Source of the DNA: Zygnema cylindricum
Lineage: Eukaryota; Streptophyta; Zygnematophyceae; Zygnematales; Zygnemataceae
Direction of reading: 5' to 3'
DNA length: 18,800 nt
NCBI GenBank assembly: GCA_037447655.1
Contig: JBBHKE010002259.1
Coordinates: forward strand, 1 to 18,800
Under the pieces are notes generated by a model. That model saw nothing but the letters and a program-made list of their open reading frames with translations, made no database searches and was not told the origin of the DNA. How positions within the stretch are numbered: the first letter of the stretch is position 1; each line of letters opens with the position of its first letter. This document shows, one piece after another, positions 1-10,114 of the stretch. A program made the position numbers and the translations under genes.

Positions 1-110
1 CCCTCCCTCCCCTCCCCCCCCCCCCCCCCCCCCCCCTCCCCTCCCTCTCCCTCTCCCTCTCCCTCTCCCTCTCCCTCTCCATCACCCTCCTCTCCCCCTT
101 CACCTCCCCC
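1..110. repeat. Poly-C and CCCTCT simple repeat
   Basis: A run of more than 20 C is followed by about seven CCCTCT hexamers and then a degenerate C/T tract to about 110. By analogy with the pyrimidine-rich introns later in the window this could be the end of a plus-strand intron, but no exon was recognised beside it. Confidence 0.85.
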
Positions 111-3100
111 GGTTTTCCTTCAATCGCAATTATCATTTGGAATTTGTTTCGGTCCATACGTCCTCCATTTCTATCATGTCATGTACTGGTCTCGTCCTTT
201 ATTTTTTATTATTCTTTTTTTTTTGTGAGAGGGAGAGGGAGAGATGAACTGATTTGGGCGTTATTTTAGTGTGGATTATTATTTCAGTTATGTGTCGTTG
301 ATGTTTCTCAAGGGCTCTTCTGGCTTTGTGACAATTGTCACACCATTGGTTGATTTCACCACGTTCATGTTTTGGATTTAAAACAAAAAAAAAAAAAAAA
401 AACTTCAAAAAAACCCGTAAATTGTGTGGATTATGTTTGACTTTGAATACTGCAATGAATTAAGCGGATTGATTTTCTGTTTTTTTTGGGATAGTAGTTA
501 ATGGACCACATTAAATCCAAAAAAAATGCGTGTTTGTTGCGTATATTAGAGTTTTATCACACAAAATATAGTGTGGAACATTCGGTTGTTTTCTTCCCTA
601 GGTGCAAAGAAACGTACTTTGTAATATGCACTCCACATTCATTTGTTTCATACGGAAAGAAAAAAAACGAAGTAAATAAATAAATGAATAAAAAGAAAAA
701 GAAAAACTAGTCGGATGTTCGATACATTTTTACCAGAAGTCGGTGCATTTATTTACTATTGGTGACGTTTTCGTCTTGATGTGATTGTCCAAAATAGTGT
801 TATATATTTTGTTTTACATGGTCGAAATGGTATTGGTATAAAATTTTGACTTTGGTTTGGGTTTATCCAAATCTTTGACGGAAGTAAACACAAAAAAAGC
901 GTTTTATTGAGAGGAAATTTCTCCAAAATGAGCCTTTCAACAAATTCCTATTTTTTATTATATTATTACATTATTATAGATTATAATTATAGAGAGAGTT
1001 CAAATAGGGAAGAGGGACGATCATCCGAATTCGGTGCAAGGAAAAAAAAAAAAAATTAACTGAGAGGAGTTTTTCTCTAAAATGGATCTTTCTGCAAAAT
1101 TATGATAGCTCTCCATGTGGATTTTAAGAGGAAAAACAAAAGTGGGGAGTGAGGATTTTTTTTTCTAAGGGGAATGAGTTTAATATGAAGATATTCGAGA
1201 AAATAGTTTAGGATTTGAGTGTAAAACTAAAATAAATAAATGTTTGTTTATGAAATTGTGACTTTTTTATCACAATTTTTATGGTTGGTTCCTTCGTCTT
1301 TTTTTTGTATAATTATAATTAAATGGGAGTGTGGGGGGAGGGAATGGACTTATCAAGAGTAATATTGGTGTTTAGTTTTTTGGGAGTTTATATAATGGGG
1401 GAATTTTTCTTTTCAGTTCTTTGGTTTCTTTTTCGGCTTTTCTGTCAAAGTTTCATTTATGATTTCAGACCATGTTTTTTTAAATAGAATTCACCTACTA
1501 AAATACCAACTCTTAAAAAGTTATAAAAACCACATTATTAAACTTCTTTCGTCCTATGAATCTAAGGGGGCAACTCATGTAAGTAAAAAAAAAAATAAAA
1601 AAAAAATGTAAGTTGCATTGCTCACTTAAGTTGTAATTGATGGGCAAAATGAAACCCTAATAAATTTTTGGATTAAATGGGGTTATTTTCTCGTTATATA
1701 TGGGATTATTTTCCGTGGAATGGTCATTCGTTGAGTTTTACGGAGATGGTTGGTCATACACGGAAACCCGTTGCGGAACTGAAAAGTCTCTGCACTCTTT
1801 AAAGAGAAAAAATGATTGGCTATAAATGGCACTTGTGGCAGTTTCAAGGAGTTTAAATGGTTTACTTAACGGTTTTTTCGAATTTTGGTTCGAAAACGTT
1901 GTGACACACTTCCAAGAAATAAAATAACGTCATATTTGCACGAATTAAAATATTTTCTCGGAGCCTTTGGGAGGATAGCCATACAAATTCAAGTCCATCC
2001 TTGGAAGTTATTTTTCATGGAAAAGGTTAAAGAAATCAAATATAGGAAAATGCAAAATGTGATAATATTTTTAATGCTACAAAATGTTTATTATTAATCG
2101 AGGATTCGTGGGTAAGCTGTTAAAGAATCCACACGAGTTTTGCATTAGCTTCTCTAAAATGATGTGCAAAACTTGTTCAAAGGAATGCCAAATGCATCCA
2201 TAGACTACTATAAAAAGTACGATGTTGAGAAGTAGCTTGAATACATTTCTTCATTATCACTAAAATTTTTATTTGAAACCATCGGTTTGAAATTACAAGA
2301 AAGAATCACAGGTTGAACCTCCACAAAAAAAAGGAACAATAATTAAAAAAAAAATGTTTTCAAGTAGTGAATGACGTGTTCCTGGATTGTTAGGGTGAGA
2401 TTATGAATCGGAACTTTATTGCAACATGGTTTGACATGAACAGCAAAAAACATCACCTGCGAAGTGGTCATCACCTGCTATACATTGTCGTAAGTACTAT
2501 TAAATAATACTATCTGACAGAAAATTATAGGATTGCGGAGATAAAAGAGAGTGATATTTCCTTTAAGACAACTTTGTATGATTGTACTGCAAGTCTCTAC
2601 ACATGTTAAATACAAACCTACAAGAAAGTCCTTGTCAACAAAGCAAGTGACCATTGTTTTTATGTTTTTTATTAACCGCCACATCTGTGAGTATGTTTTC
2701 GTTCAGTAAATAGTTATTTATACATCCACTTTTAATAACTCGGACAATGCATCTAACCTTGTCTCCCTTCAAAGCCATAGAAATTCAAACAATCAACCAT
2801 TCAACACTAAAAAGTGTGAAAGAACAATGTGGACGGTAACTATTCTTAAGGAAGAAAAACTAACTGTTCCGGTCTTTTCCATGAACATAATTTTTTGATT
2901 CGTATTCCTCAAGATCAGTTCCACTCTAGAAGTACAAACTAATCCCACCGATAAAAAGAGCACAGCGAGTTTTTGCCGGAGGATCTGAGAATGGCGTCCA
3001 ATCTGACGGTCATTAGTTTGCAAGGCATTTGCATAGAATAGTGTGGGGCGGCCGATAGGACTGCCGGCCGCTAATTGATGGAGGCTGCCGTTAGTTTCTG
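111..3100. other. AT-rich stretch with no supported gene
   Basis: About 3 kb of AT-rich DNA with A- and T-tracts, including about 20 A near 383-402. Open frames here are at most 76 codons, lack recognisable domains and lack splice-site partners. T-rich and A-rich segments alternate, so there is no sustained strand skew of the kind that marks introns elsewhere in the window. A 50-bp imperfect direct repeat lies at about 900-952 and 1056-1110. Small inverted repeats occur, for example ACGAGTTTTGCAT near 2132 against ATGTGCAAAACTTGT near 2162. I see no tRNA or rRNA. Confidence 0.5.
900..1110. repeat. Imperfect 50-bp direct repeat pair
   Basis: The segments at about 900-952 and 1056-1110 align as copies. 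Shared blocks are TGAGAGGA, then TTTCTC, AAAATG and a CTTTC..CAAA..TT end, with scattered substitutions. Spacing is about 156 bp. Origin unknown. Confidence 0.5.
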
Positions 3101-3110
3101 TTGGCCGTTC

Positions 3111-4006
3111 GATACACCGCGAATCGTAATTAGAGTAAAGGAAAAATTAGAGTAAAAAACAAAAAAAAAAACAATTAGAGTTATGAATGCTAATTTGTGT
3201 GATAGAACTTTTTCACAGAGGAAGTACTCTATATTGGGTTATGTCGGCAATAATTATCCGCGCTGTAATTATGAACACTAAATTACGTAGACGTACAAAA
3301 TCTGTCGCTCCGTATAGTTTGACGTCATTATGACGTTAGTACTATTTTTCTCGCTGCGTTTTTATGGTAGGTCTTTGGTCGGCGCCTTTATCGTAAGTTG
3401 TGTTATGGGCTTTTCATGTGATCTTCTTAGATCACTACTTTGATCAGTGACCGTCAGATCTTCCTAATCTGACGGTGTAAATAAAAGTTTTTGGTCCGAA
3501 TTTTTTAATTGGTCCAAATTTTGGTCCGAATGTTATAATTGGTCCGAATAGGTCCGAATACAATATGGGTCTTAAGGTCACATTGTATGTTTTGCATACA
3601 ATAAGCATATTGTATGGGCCTACTTTCACCAACTTTTGAACTAGCGGCTGAATGTCAGTCAATATTCACACTGACTACGATGCTGTCGACGGACGAGAGT
3701 TATGCGAACGACTTTTTCTCGATGTGATTAATGTTTTTATTTAGTGTGATTTCACGTGCGAGCGCGATTCTATTAAATCATTATTTGTACCTTTTTACTT
3801 ATAAAAGTACATTTTTTCACGGTCAGACGTCGTCCGTGCTCCACACTATTTAAAAAGTATATTAGAATTTTGTACGCGAATTAAACCTTACTTTAAATAG
3901 CATAATGAAAAATTTAGAATCATTTACTCTATTTAAGGTGATAGAGTCGAAATTTAGGGCGACCGAGTTAGCGTTATTTACTCTAATTACGATTCGCGGT
4001 GTACAG
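3111..4006. mobile_element. TIR element A (non-autonomous DNA transposon, about 0.9 kb)
   Basis: The left end reads TACACCGCGAATCGTAATTA followed by GAGTAAAG. The right end (about 3978-4003) is its inverted complement and finishes CGATTCGCGGTGTA. No transposase frame is present, so the element would depend on a transposase encoded elsewhere. The interior has three or more GGTCCGAAT repeats (3494-3560) and a hairpin with arms CCGTCAGAT and ATCTGACGG (3450-3476). The stretch from about 3660 to 3870 resembles element B at about 4230-4420, sharing GTCGACGGACGA and CCACACTATTT, which makes A and B members of one family. The right end abuts element B directly. Confidence 0.75.
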
Positions 4007-4565
4007 TACACCATCAATCGCTATTAGAGTAAAGGAATAAATAGCGTAAATAAAAAAATTAGTGTTATTAACACTAATCGAGATTTTTTTTTTTTGAAAA
4101 AAATATATATGTACTAATTAATCCCTAACTGTAATTTGGGTTGTCCTGAATAATAAATACCCGCCCTTTCGATGTCTGCATTAGCATGTGTATCCGTACA
4201 GAATCTGACAATTCGTACGCCGTTGTGCTGTTCACACTGTCGACGGACGAACATATGAGAACGTGATTTTTGTCGACGAGTTTGCATCTCTTTCTACCAG
4301 TGCACATTCACATATGTGCGCAATAATGTTAAGTGTCTTTTTATGCCTTTGTAATTCAAAAAGTACCATTTCGTACGAAAATACCCTGTCCGAACGCCAC
4401 ACTATTTCCATCGCAGTGTACTTCCATTATTAACGCTAATTAAAAATAAACCCTAATTAGAATAATGGAAAAAATAGAATTATGGATTTTATTTCAGGTT
4501 TTTTTTTTTTTTTAAACGGCACCGAATTAGCGTTATTTACTCTAATAGCGATTGGCGGTGTACAG
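4004..4565. mobile_element. TIR element B, adjoining element A
   Basis: The left end reads CAGTACACCATCAATCGCTA then TTAGAGTAAA, preceded by TA. The right end (about 4527-4565) is its inverted complement, CTCTAATAGCGATTGGCGGT then GTACAG. Ends beginning CAGT next to TA suggest a Tc1/mariner/pogo-type cut-and-paste system. Only non-coding sequence lies inside. The interior resembles element A (see there). The junction with A reads GGTGTACAGTACACC, so the two ends share only a few bases. Confidence 0.75.
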
Positions 4566-4866
4566 GAGCTCCCGTCGCGTTGTCCAGCCTTGGCCGTAGG
4601 ATTATTCGTACGGCAGAGTCGCGGATTAGATCCCGAGATTGGAAGTTGCGACGAAGTCGTTGACGGGCATGAAGCGATTCGTTACCTTGGGGCCTCATCG
4701 TACGGCTGTCGTCGCGCTAGTTGCGCATCATCGGCAGGGACTTACGACCTTTGTCACAAACAATTTGCAGTCCTCCTATTGGATGACATGAAAATAGATG
4801 TACGTCGTGCCAATCGGCGCGCGCACACCTCGAGTAACCTCGTGGATGACACTTCCCCGATTGGAT
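4566..4866 (+). other. GC-rich island, unassigned, with an open frame
   Basis: About 300 bp clearly richer in G+C than the surroundings, with CG dinucleotides throughout. On the plus strand a frame stays open from inside element B (4482) to the stop at 4866-4868, and about 100 of its codons fall in the island. The predicted peptide has no domain I recognise and its apparent start lies within the transposon, so I do not call a gene. It lies between element B and the palindromic MITE and could be an old exon, transposon cargo or an inserted fragment. The next 260 bp (to 5128) are AT-rich with nothing recognisable. Confidence 0.4.
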
Positions 4867-5128
4867 AATATTAGGGATGGTATGTTATTTACTGTTTATC
4901 AGTGTTAAGTTCCCGATTGACCAATGAAAATGTGGAGAGAAGCCTTGCCGTTTTTTTTTGGCGCTAAATCCGTCGATCTTTGTTTGAAAGCCGTCTATCG
5001 GTTTGTCACGTCCCATGCAACCATGCAAAACGCCAATAAATTTCTTTGTTAAGTTACAATAAGTTTCGGTCAAGCTCCAATAAAACGCATGCCTCTTAAC
5101 ATTTTCGAATTTGTAAGTGTGTGAGGTA

Positions 5129-5355
5129 CAGGACACCGTGTACCGCTATTAGTGTTAATGTTTTTTCGCCACTTAAAACATATTTTCTCCGTACACACCC
5201 GTCGGATTGTGGATCTGACGGTCGCGATTGAAAGATAAAATTCTCAGCTTCCGATTGGCGGTCTCAGATTGAAAATCGAGCAAGTGTGTACGGAGAAAAT
5301 ATGTTTTAAGTGGCAACAATAACATTAACACTAATAGCGATTCACGGTGTAGCTG
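5129..5355. mobile_element. Palindromic MITE, copy 1
   Basis: A foldback element of about 227 bp. The left arm starts CAGGACACCGTGTACCGCTA, and the right arm ends with its inverted complement, TAGCGATTCACGGTGTAGCT. The arms also pair through ACTTAAAACATATTTTCTCC then GTACACAC, giving about 75 bp each side of a short centre that contains GGATCTGACGG. TA precedes the left end; the base pair after the right end is TC, so the target duplication, if TA, has mutated. There is no coding capacity. A second copy lies at 13318-13545 in the opposite orientation. Confidence 0.9.
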
Positions 5356-5385
5356 TCTGGAGCTTGTAAGAGTTGATAGGAATTC

Positions 5386-5592
5386 TAGGGTTTTGCCTTA
5401 AGTTTATAGGGTTTTTTAGGGTTTTTAAGGGTTTTTAAGGGTTTTAAAGGGTTTTTTTAGGGGTTTTTAGGGTTTTGAAGGGTTTTTAAGGGTTTTTCAG
5501 GGTTTTGAAGGGTTTTTTAGGGGTTTTTAGGGTTTTTAAGGGTTTTTAAGGGTTTTTAAAGGTTTTCTAGGGTTTTCAAGGGTTTTTTAGGT
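5386..5592 (+). repeat. Telomere-like 10-bp minisatellite
   Basis: About 20 head-to-tail units of roughly GGGTTTTTAA, with unit length 9-11 and variants such as GGGTTTTGAA and GGGGTTTTTA. It begins about 30 bp after MITE copy 1 and ends 18 bp before the ATG of the zinc-finger gene, so it is probably in that gene's promoter or 5' leader. It resembles plant-type TTTAGGG telomere repeats but is longer in unit and more degenerate. Confidence 0.85.
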
Positions 5593-5610
5593 CTTTTTTT
5601 TCGTTGAAAA

Positions 5611-7805
5611 ATGTCTACGAGAAAAAGGTGCTCTCTCTGCAGCAGACAGTTTGACAGTTTATTTAGTTATAGACAACATTTAGATGCCGCACATAAAGTT
5701 GAGGATGGAGTGTATTTGAAAAAATGTACCATAAAGACTTGCGAGAAAAACTTCCCAAGTTTTGAACATCTCCAGGAACATGTCCGTACGGCTCACAGTA
5801 CCAAGATTGGTAATACTGTGGCAAAGGCAAGTTATGAATGGGGATTTAGATTATATTTCTGCTCTAATGTTGTCTATATCTTAAAAAATAAAAATATGCG
5901 TTCTTACAAGAAAGTAGAAATTGTCAGAAGGAAAAGAGTGATTAATTTAAGAAATTAAACTTAACCCCCGCCCCCCTGCCTCCCTCCCTCCCTCCCTACC
6001 ACTCTGCCCCCTCCCTCCCTCCCTCCCTCTCTCGCCCCTCCCTGCCCACCCATATCCTCATATTCCCATACCCCTCTCTTCCCTCCCTCCCTCTCCTCAT
6101 CCTCCTTCTTACTCCACTCACTTCCCTCTACCTCTCCCTTTTTTGTCTCTCTACCTAAACTCTCTTTCCTTCTTCCTACCTGCAGTCCCTCCCAATTTTT
6201 TTCCCCCAACCCCTTGACTCCTCGCATACCACTATTCTCTCCCTCTCCATATCATTTGCTTCTTCCCTTCTCTTTCCCTGTCCATGTCCCTCTCCCTTTC
6301 GCCTCCCTCTCGCTTCTCTCCTTAGTTTACCCTTTGCCCTCTGCTCCCTTCTTCCTATCTTCCTCGCCGCAACTATCTCCCTGTAGGCACCTCCCTCGCT
6401 CCTTCCCCTCCCTCTTCCTCTCCTTCCCTCTCCTTCCCTCTTCCCCTCCTTATCCTCTCCTTTCCCCTCTCTCCAGATTAATTTGTCCACGTTTTACCAT
6501 CGCTTGGGACTCCAGAAAAAAAGATTGTTTTGAAACCCAAATCACATTTTTTTGAGTGGAAGGTGATGAAACCTCTGAAATTTCACTGACAATTTTTTTT
6601 GGGTTTTTTTCTCTGATTCCTTTTTCTTTTTTTCTATGTTGTTGAGGTTTTCAGGTCCCTAATATGACGCAGGTGGTTGCCTCGGGTAGCTTAATGTGCA
6701 AAGAATGTGGGCAGAAAAACTTCAAAACTAAATTGGATCTTCAAAATCACAAGCAAATGAGTCACGCGGGTGAGAGTTCTTTCTACCTTGCATTGATAAG
6801 TTTTTTTTTTTTTTCGTTTCTTACACTATTCTTTGTTGAATATCATTAATGTCGTTTGTTTGTTTTTTGCTACTATTGTTTGTTGTGTGTTGGTAAATCT
6901 TGGTATCTTGTTCCTTGTTTGTTTCCATTTTGACGGTTTCACAATTTCCAAGGTGCACTCTGGTCAGTTTACTGTTGCAAAAAAGCGTATCCATGTAAGA
7001 AACAATACTGGATATAAATTGGTTTATTTTTTGGAATTAAACAAGGTTTCTTTGCCTTTGGATATTGCTGTTACATATATTTATTTCCCTTTCCAGCTTT
7101 GTGCTTATTTTATTTCTCTTCACTTCCCTAAACATTAATTTTTTAGTGAATAGATTATAAAATCGATGATTTTGCTTCGCAGTCTCAATATTGTTGAGGA
7201 GCGACAGTGACGCCATTTCCATCCAAAAAAAATTCAAAACAATGTGGTGGCACGAGAAGACCAGTGTGGCAAAAATTGATTCTGTATGGAAGGTCCGGAA
7301 TGAACATTTAAAGAAAGACTACGAACAATATCGAGAGCTCATTGGTCAGAAGTCGTTGGAAAACATCAATGAGATCGATGTTTACCATGGAACGACGCTC
7401 GCGTGTAACTTGGGAGTAAAAGGAAACACAAATGTATGTAACCGGTCGGATTGTAACCTTTGCAATATAATTAAATCAGGTTTCAAAACGACAAAAGCAA
7501 AAGTGACTGATTTTATGGGGTTCGGAAAAGGAGTGTATAGCACTCCTATATCTAGTAAAGCTCATAACTATAATTCGGGAAGTGAATTGGGATTAGGGCA
7601 AGGAAAGCGGGCAATGTTAGTTTGTAGTGTGGTTGTTGGGCGCCCATTTCTTACAAAAACTTATGTTCCGTACCTTGTACAGCCTCCTGATAGATTTGAT
7701 TCTGTTTGGGCGAAACCGGGAAAAGATTTGAATTTCGAAGAGATCGTTGTTTATAACCCTAAAGCAATGATACTTAACTATATAATTGTGTATACTTACA
7801 AGTAA
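5611..7805 (+). CDS. C2H2 zinc-finger protein with PARP-like ADP-ribosyltransferase domain
   Basis: Proposed exons are 5611-5826, 6655-6769 and 7183-7805, phases consistent, giving 317 residues. An optional 42-nt exon at 6953-6994 would give 331. Intron 1 would start with GC (AAAG/GCAAGT); intron 2 is GT-AG. Three C2H2 fingers are visible: C7-x2-C10-x12-H23-x4-H28, C39-x4-C44-x12-H57-x4-H62 and C87-x2-C90-x13-H104-x4-H109. The last exon carries the ADP-ribosyltransferase fold: YHGTT (H179), a Cys cluster C196-x4-C201-x2-C204 followed by IIKSGF, GFGKGVYST (Y229) and NFEEIVVYN (E297). This H-Y-E triad is that of PARP-type enzymes, which move ADP-ribose from NAD+ to a target. The order WHGT, CxLCxIIKSxF, GxYxS, DELVVY is known to me from fungal proteins of this type. 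Substrate and localisation are unknown; the fingers suggest nucleic-acid or protein binding. The stop codon lies on a transposon boundary. Confidence 0.85.
5960..6480 (+). repeat. Pyrimidine-only-like tract in intron 1
   Basis: About 500 bp almost wholly C and T on the sense strand, opening with CCCT tetramers (about 5980-6030) and continuing as CTCCCT and CTTCC mixtures. It fills most of intron 1 of the zinc-finger gene. The long open frames across it, in both directions, arise from composition and are not genes. Confidence 0.85.
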
Positions 7806-8346
7806 TGTTGGTTATCGGGTAAAATCATATTGCGATAAGTTCGATATTCAATATATCGATTACCGATCTGTCATTGGCCTCGATGTATCGTACCAGGACC
7901 AACATATTATATCGCGATATATTTGGTAGAAGGTGGGTGTCCATACAGATCCAGTACGGAAAATCCCCCACTGAGCGCGCACTGGGGACTCTTGCTGAGG
8001 ACTCCTACAGCTGCAGCTATATCCGGCCGTGTTCAGTTCATAAAATAGATTAAACTACCTACAATCTGCCGAGGTAGAGAGAGGGAGAGGAGAGAGGGAA
8101 AGAGTGGGGTGGAGAAGTAAGAGAGAGGGAGAGAGGGAAAGAGGGGGGGAGAGAGAGGTAGAGAGAGGTTTTGAAAAAAAAATTGACCTAGCGTCACTTC
8201 GATATATCACGATTGAAATATATCGTGATATCAGCCGATATATAGCAGAATATTACGATATTAAGCTTTTCGATATATTGATTATCGGGTACCCAAATTT
8301 CGGTACATATCGAATATCGGCAAGGGGCCCTCGATACCCAACATTA
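7803..8346. mobile_element. hAT-type MITE inserted at the stop codon of the zinc-finger gene
   Basis: An 8-bp target duplication, CTTACAAG, lies at 7795-7802 and 8347-8354. Between them the element starts TAATGTTGGTTATCGGG and ends CCCTCGATACCCAACATTA, giving TIRs of about 16 bp with a mismatch. The TAATG end fits the YARNG terminal rule of hAT elements, and the target copy fits the nTnnnnAn preference. Subterminal regions hold many TATCG/CGATA motifs, some forming hairpins (8203-8233). A GA-rich block occupies about 8075-8170. No transposase frame is present, so it is non-autonomous at 544 bp. Confidence 0.85.
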
Positions 8347-8354
8347 CTTACAAG

Positions 8355-8990
8355 TAATAGCTGTTATTTTAAAAATATTCAAAATGGGTGGCAAATCGAT
8401 GATGGGGGAAAAGGAAAGAGTGGAGATAGAGAGAGTGTTTTGGGGACGGAGGTGAGAGGAAACAGGAGGTGAAGGGCACGTATAGAAGAGAACAAAGGAT
8501 AGGAATAGGATACACTAGGTCTCTCTATTCAATACTGGTTAACCTTTTCAAATGTGTGTTGTTCAGAATTTCGTATTACAGAAGTTCAAAATGTCTCCTA
8601 AAGTTGCTATTTGAGTTTTCCAAAGTACTACATCTGGTGTGAAACGAAAATTTGTAGTTTTGTTGCCCAAATGTATGAATGTTCACTGTCTGATTCTGGC
8701 CATACTCTGACTTTTTTGTACAGGGAGACAATTTATTTGTATGTATGGAGACTATGTGTACATTGTTTATCTTTTCGTCAATTCGATGTATTCACGATTC
8801 AGTTGTTAGTTTTAATTGTTTAGCATCTAGTATGCAATATTTATTGTTCTATATTGAATGTTTACTATGGATGTTACTTGCTTATAACTTTTATTTATAG
8901 GCTAATTCTGTTCAAATTTTAAACTCAAATTTCAATGGTCGATGCTCCACTCCACAATAGCGAAATCTGAAGCTTCAATATTTAAAGTTT
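8355..8990. other. Downstream region, no supported gene
   Basis: Starts with TAATAG, probably the ancestral stop codon of the zinc-finger gene now separated by the hAT insertion, so the old 3' untranslated region is likely here. A purine-rich patch lies at about 8400-8480. The 70-codon frame at 8611-8823 has no recognisable domain and no ATG at its start. Confidence 0.4.
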
Positions 8991-9170
8991 CATGTTCAAT
9001 ATTCAACATTCAATGTTCAATGTCCGATGTAATATTCAATGTTCAGTGTTCAATATTCAACATTCAATGTTCAATGTCCGATGTCCAATGTTCAATCTCC
9101 GACGTTCAATGTTCCATGTTCATTGTTCATTTTCAATGTCCAATGGTCAATGTAACGTGTCTAATATGAT
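8990..9170 (+). repeat. TTCAAT minisatellite with 54-bp higher-order unit
   Basis: About 180 bp made of 8-10 bp variants of TTCAATGT, TTCAATAT and TTCAACAT, interspersed with TCCGATGT. A 37-bp block ending GTCCGATGT at 9030 recurs identically ending at 9084, giving a 54-bp higher-order period. Two overlapping open frames across it are artefacts of the repeat. Confidence 0.85.
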
Positions 9171-10114
9171 CTACATACCGCTTGACTCAATGCTCAGCAT
9201 TTGGTGCTTCATATTCACCGTTTTGTATTTATTGCTCATGTTCAACGTTTTCCTGTTTATAAAAAGTATTATTTAGTCATAGCCGATTGCAAGTAGTTTC
9301 GGCTTATATACCATAAAAAAAAAGATTCCCACCACAAACGAGATCCTTCGCGATTGCGCAAAAAAAAAGCTTTCGGATCCGAAAGACTGAAGTCAAACCT
9401 TTCGGTGGTTTCCTACCATTAATTAGTTTTGTTTCTTTTTCATTTCTTTTGGTCTTTAGCGAACTCGAGCCATTGCTCTCCTCCGACAGAACTCTCGACA
9501 AGCCGGGTTCTTTATCTTCTTCTTTATCTTCTTCAAAGAGATCGATTTAATCAATTTTTATTCTACTTTTTGTAGGCTTTGAATGCTTTTTTTTTGTTTT
9601 ATTTTTTCCTCCACTTTGTACCGGGCATTTAAGAAGAGCCCTAATGAGGGTTCGAAAGTGTCACACATTGGGGCACTGAAAATGACTAAAAGGAAAATTT
9701 TAGTTACAAGACAAAAAAAAAATGAGACAAATTAGTCTTTACAATAATGACAAAATCCAAAAATAAATCATAAAAAAAAAACAAAGGCGAAACAAAAAAA
9801 AAAGACCATATAGGTCATTGTTACTAATAATTTCTTATAGTTTTCCACCAGATTCATTTTAGTAAAACAACTCTTCTTGAGATCATTAAACAACAATTAT
9901 TTAAAAAAATTATTTACAATCAGTTAATATAATCATTTTACCTATTATAAAACTGTATAAAAGGTGTTATACACTAAGCAAGGTTTAAAAGGAAAAAAAA
10001 AACGAAACCAGAATTAGCCGCTATTTCATTTTCCGTGAACTAAATTTTCAAATTTTTACTCAAGCAAATGATCAAACTCGCAAAACAAAAAAAAAACAAA
10101 AAAAAAAACAAAAA
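9171..10114. other. Gene-free stretch 3' of the MCM2 exons
   Basis: AT-rich, becoming A-rich on the plus strand toward 10114, which matches the 3' flank of a minus-strand transcript. A 16-bp perfect palindrome CTTTCGGATCCGAAAG lies near 9370-9385. A minus-strand open frame (9546 to 9304) encodes an acidic-then-basic peptide but contains no methionine and no plausible acceptor. Nothing else was recognised. Confidence 0.4.

Noticed and set aside
3444-3662. 72-codon minus-strand frame with repeated FGP residues
   Set aside because: It is produced by the GGTCCGAAT tandem repeat inside transposon A.
4482-4868. 128-codon frame as a gene
   Set aside because: Its ATG and first codons are inside transposon B; no domain or splice context. 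Kept only as a compositional island.
5961-6555. Long Gly/Arg/Glu and Pro/Ser frames on both strands
   Set aside because: They lie in an intronic C/T tract where stop codons are rare by composition.
8942-9276. CRISPR-like direct repeats and two Cys/Met-rich frames
   Set aside because: The repeats are contiguous without unique spacers and the DNA is eukaryotic; the frames come from the minisatellite.
9304-9546. Minus-strand open frame encoding an acidic then basic peptide (LFEEDKEEDKEPG, later RKPPKGLTSVFRIRK)
   Set aside because: It contains no methionine, is bounded by a stop directly upstream, and has no acceptor with a pyrimidine tract between that stop and the frame, so neither a single-exon gene nor an exon is supported.
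9640-9665. GGGTTCGAAAG as a possible tRNA T-loop or pol III B box
   Set aside because: No matching A box, acceptor stem or cloverleaf could be folded around it. The same applies to GGTTCGAAAACG near 1888 and 11517.
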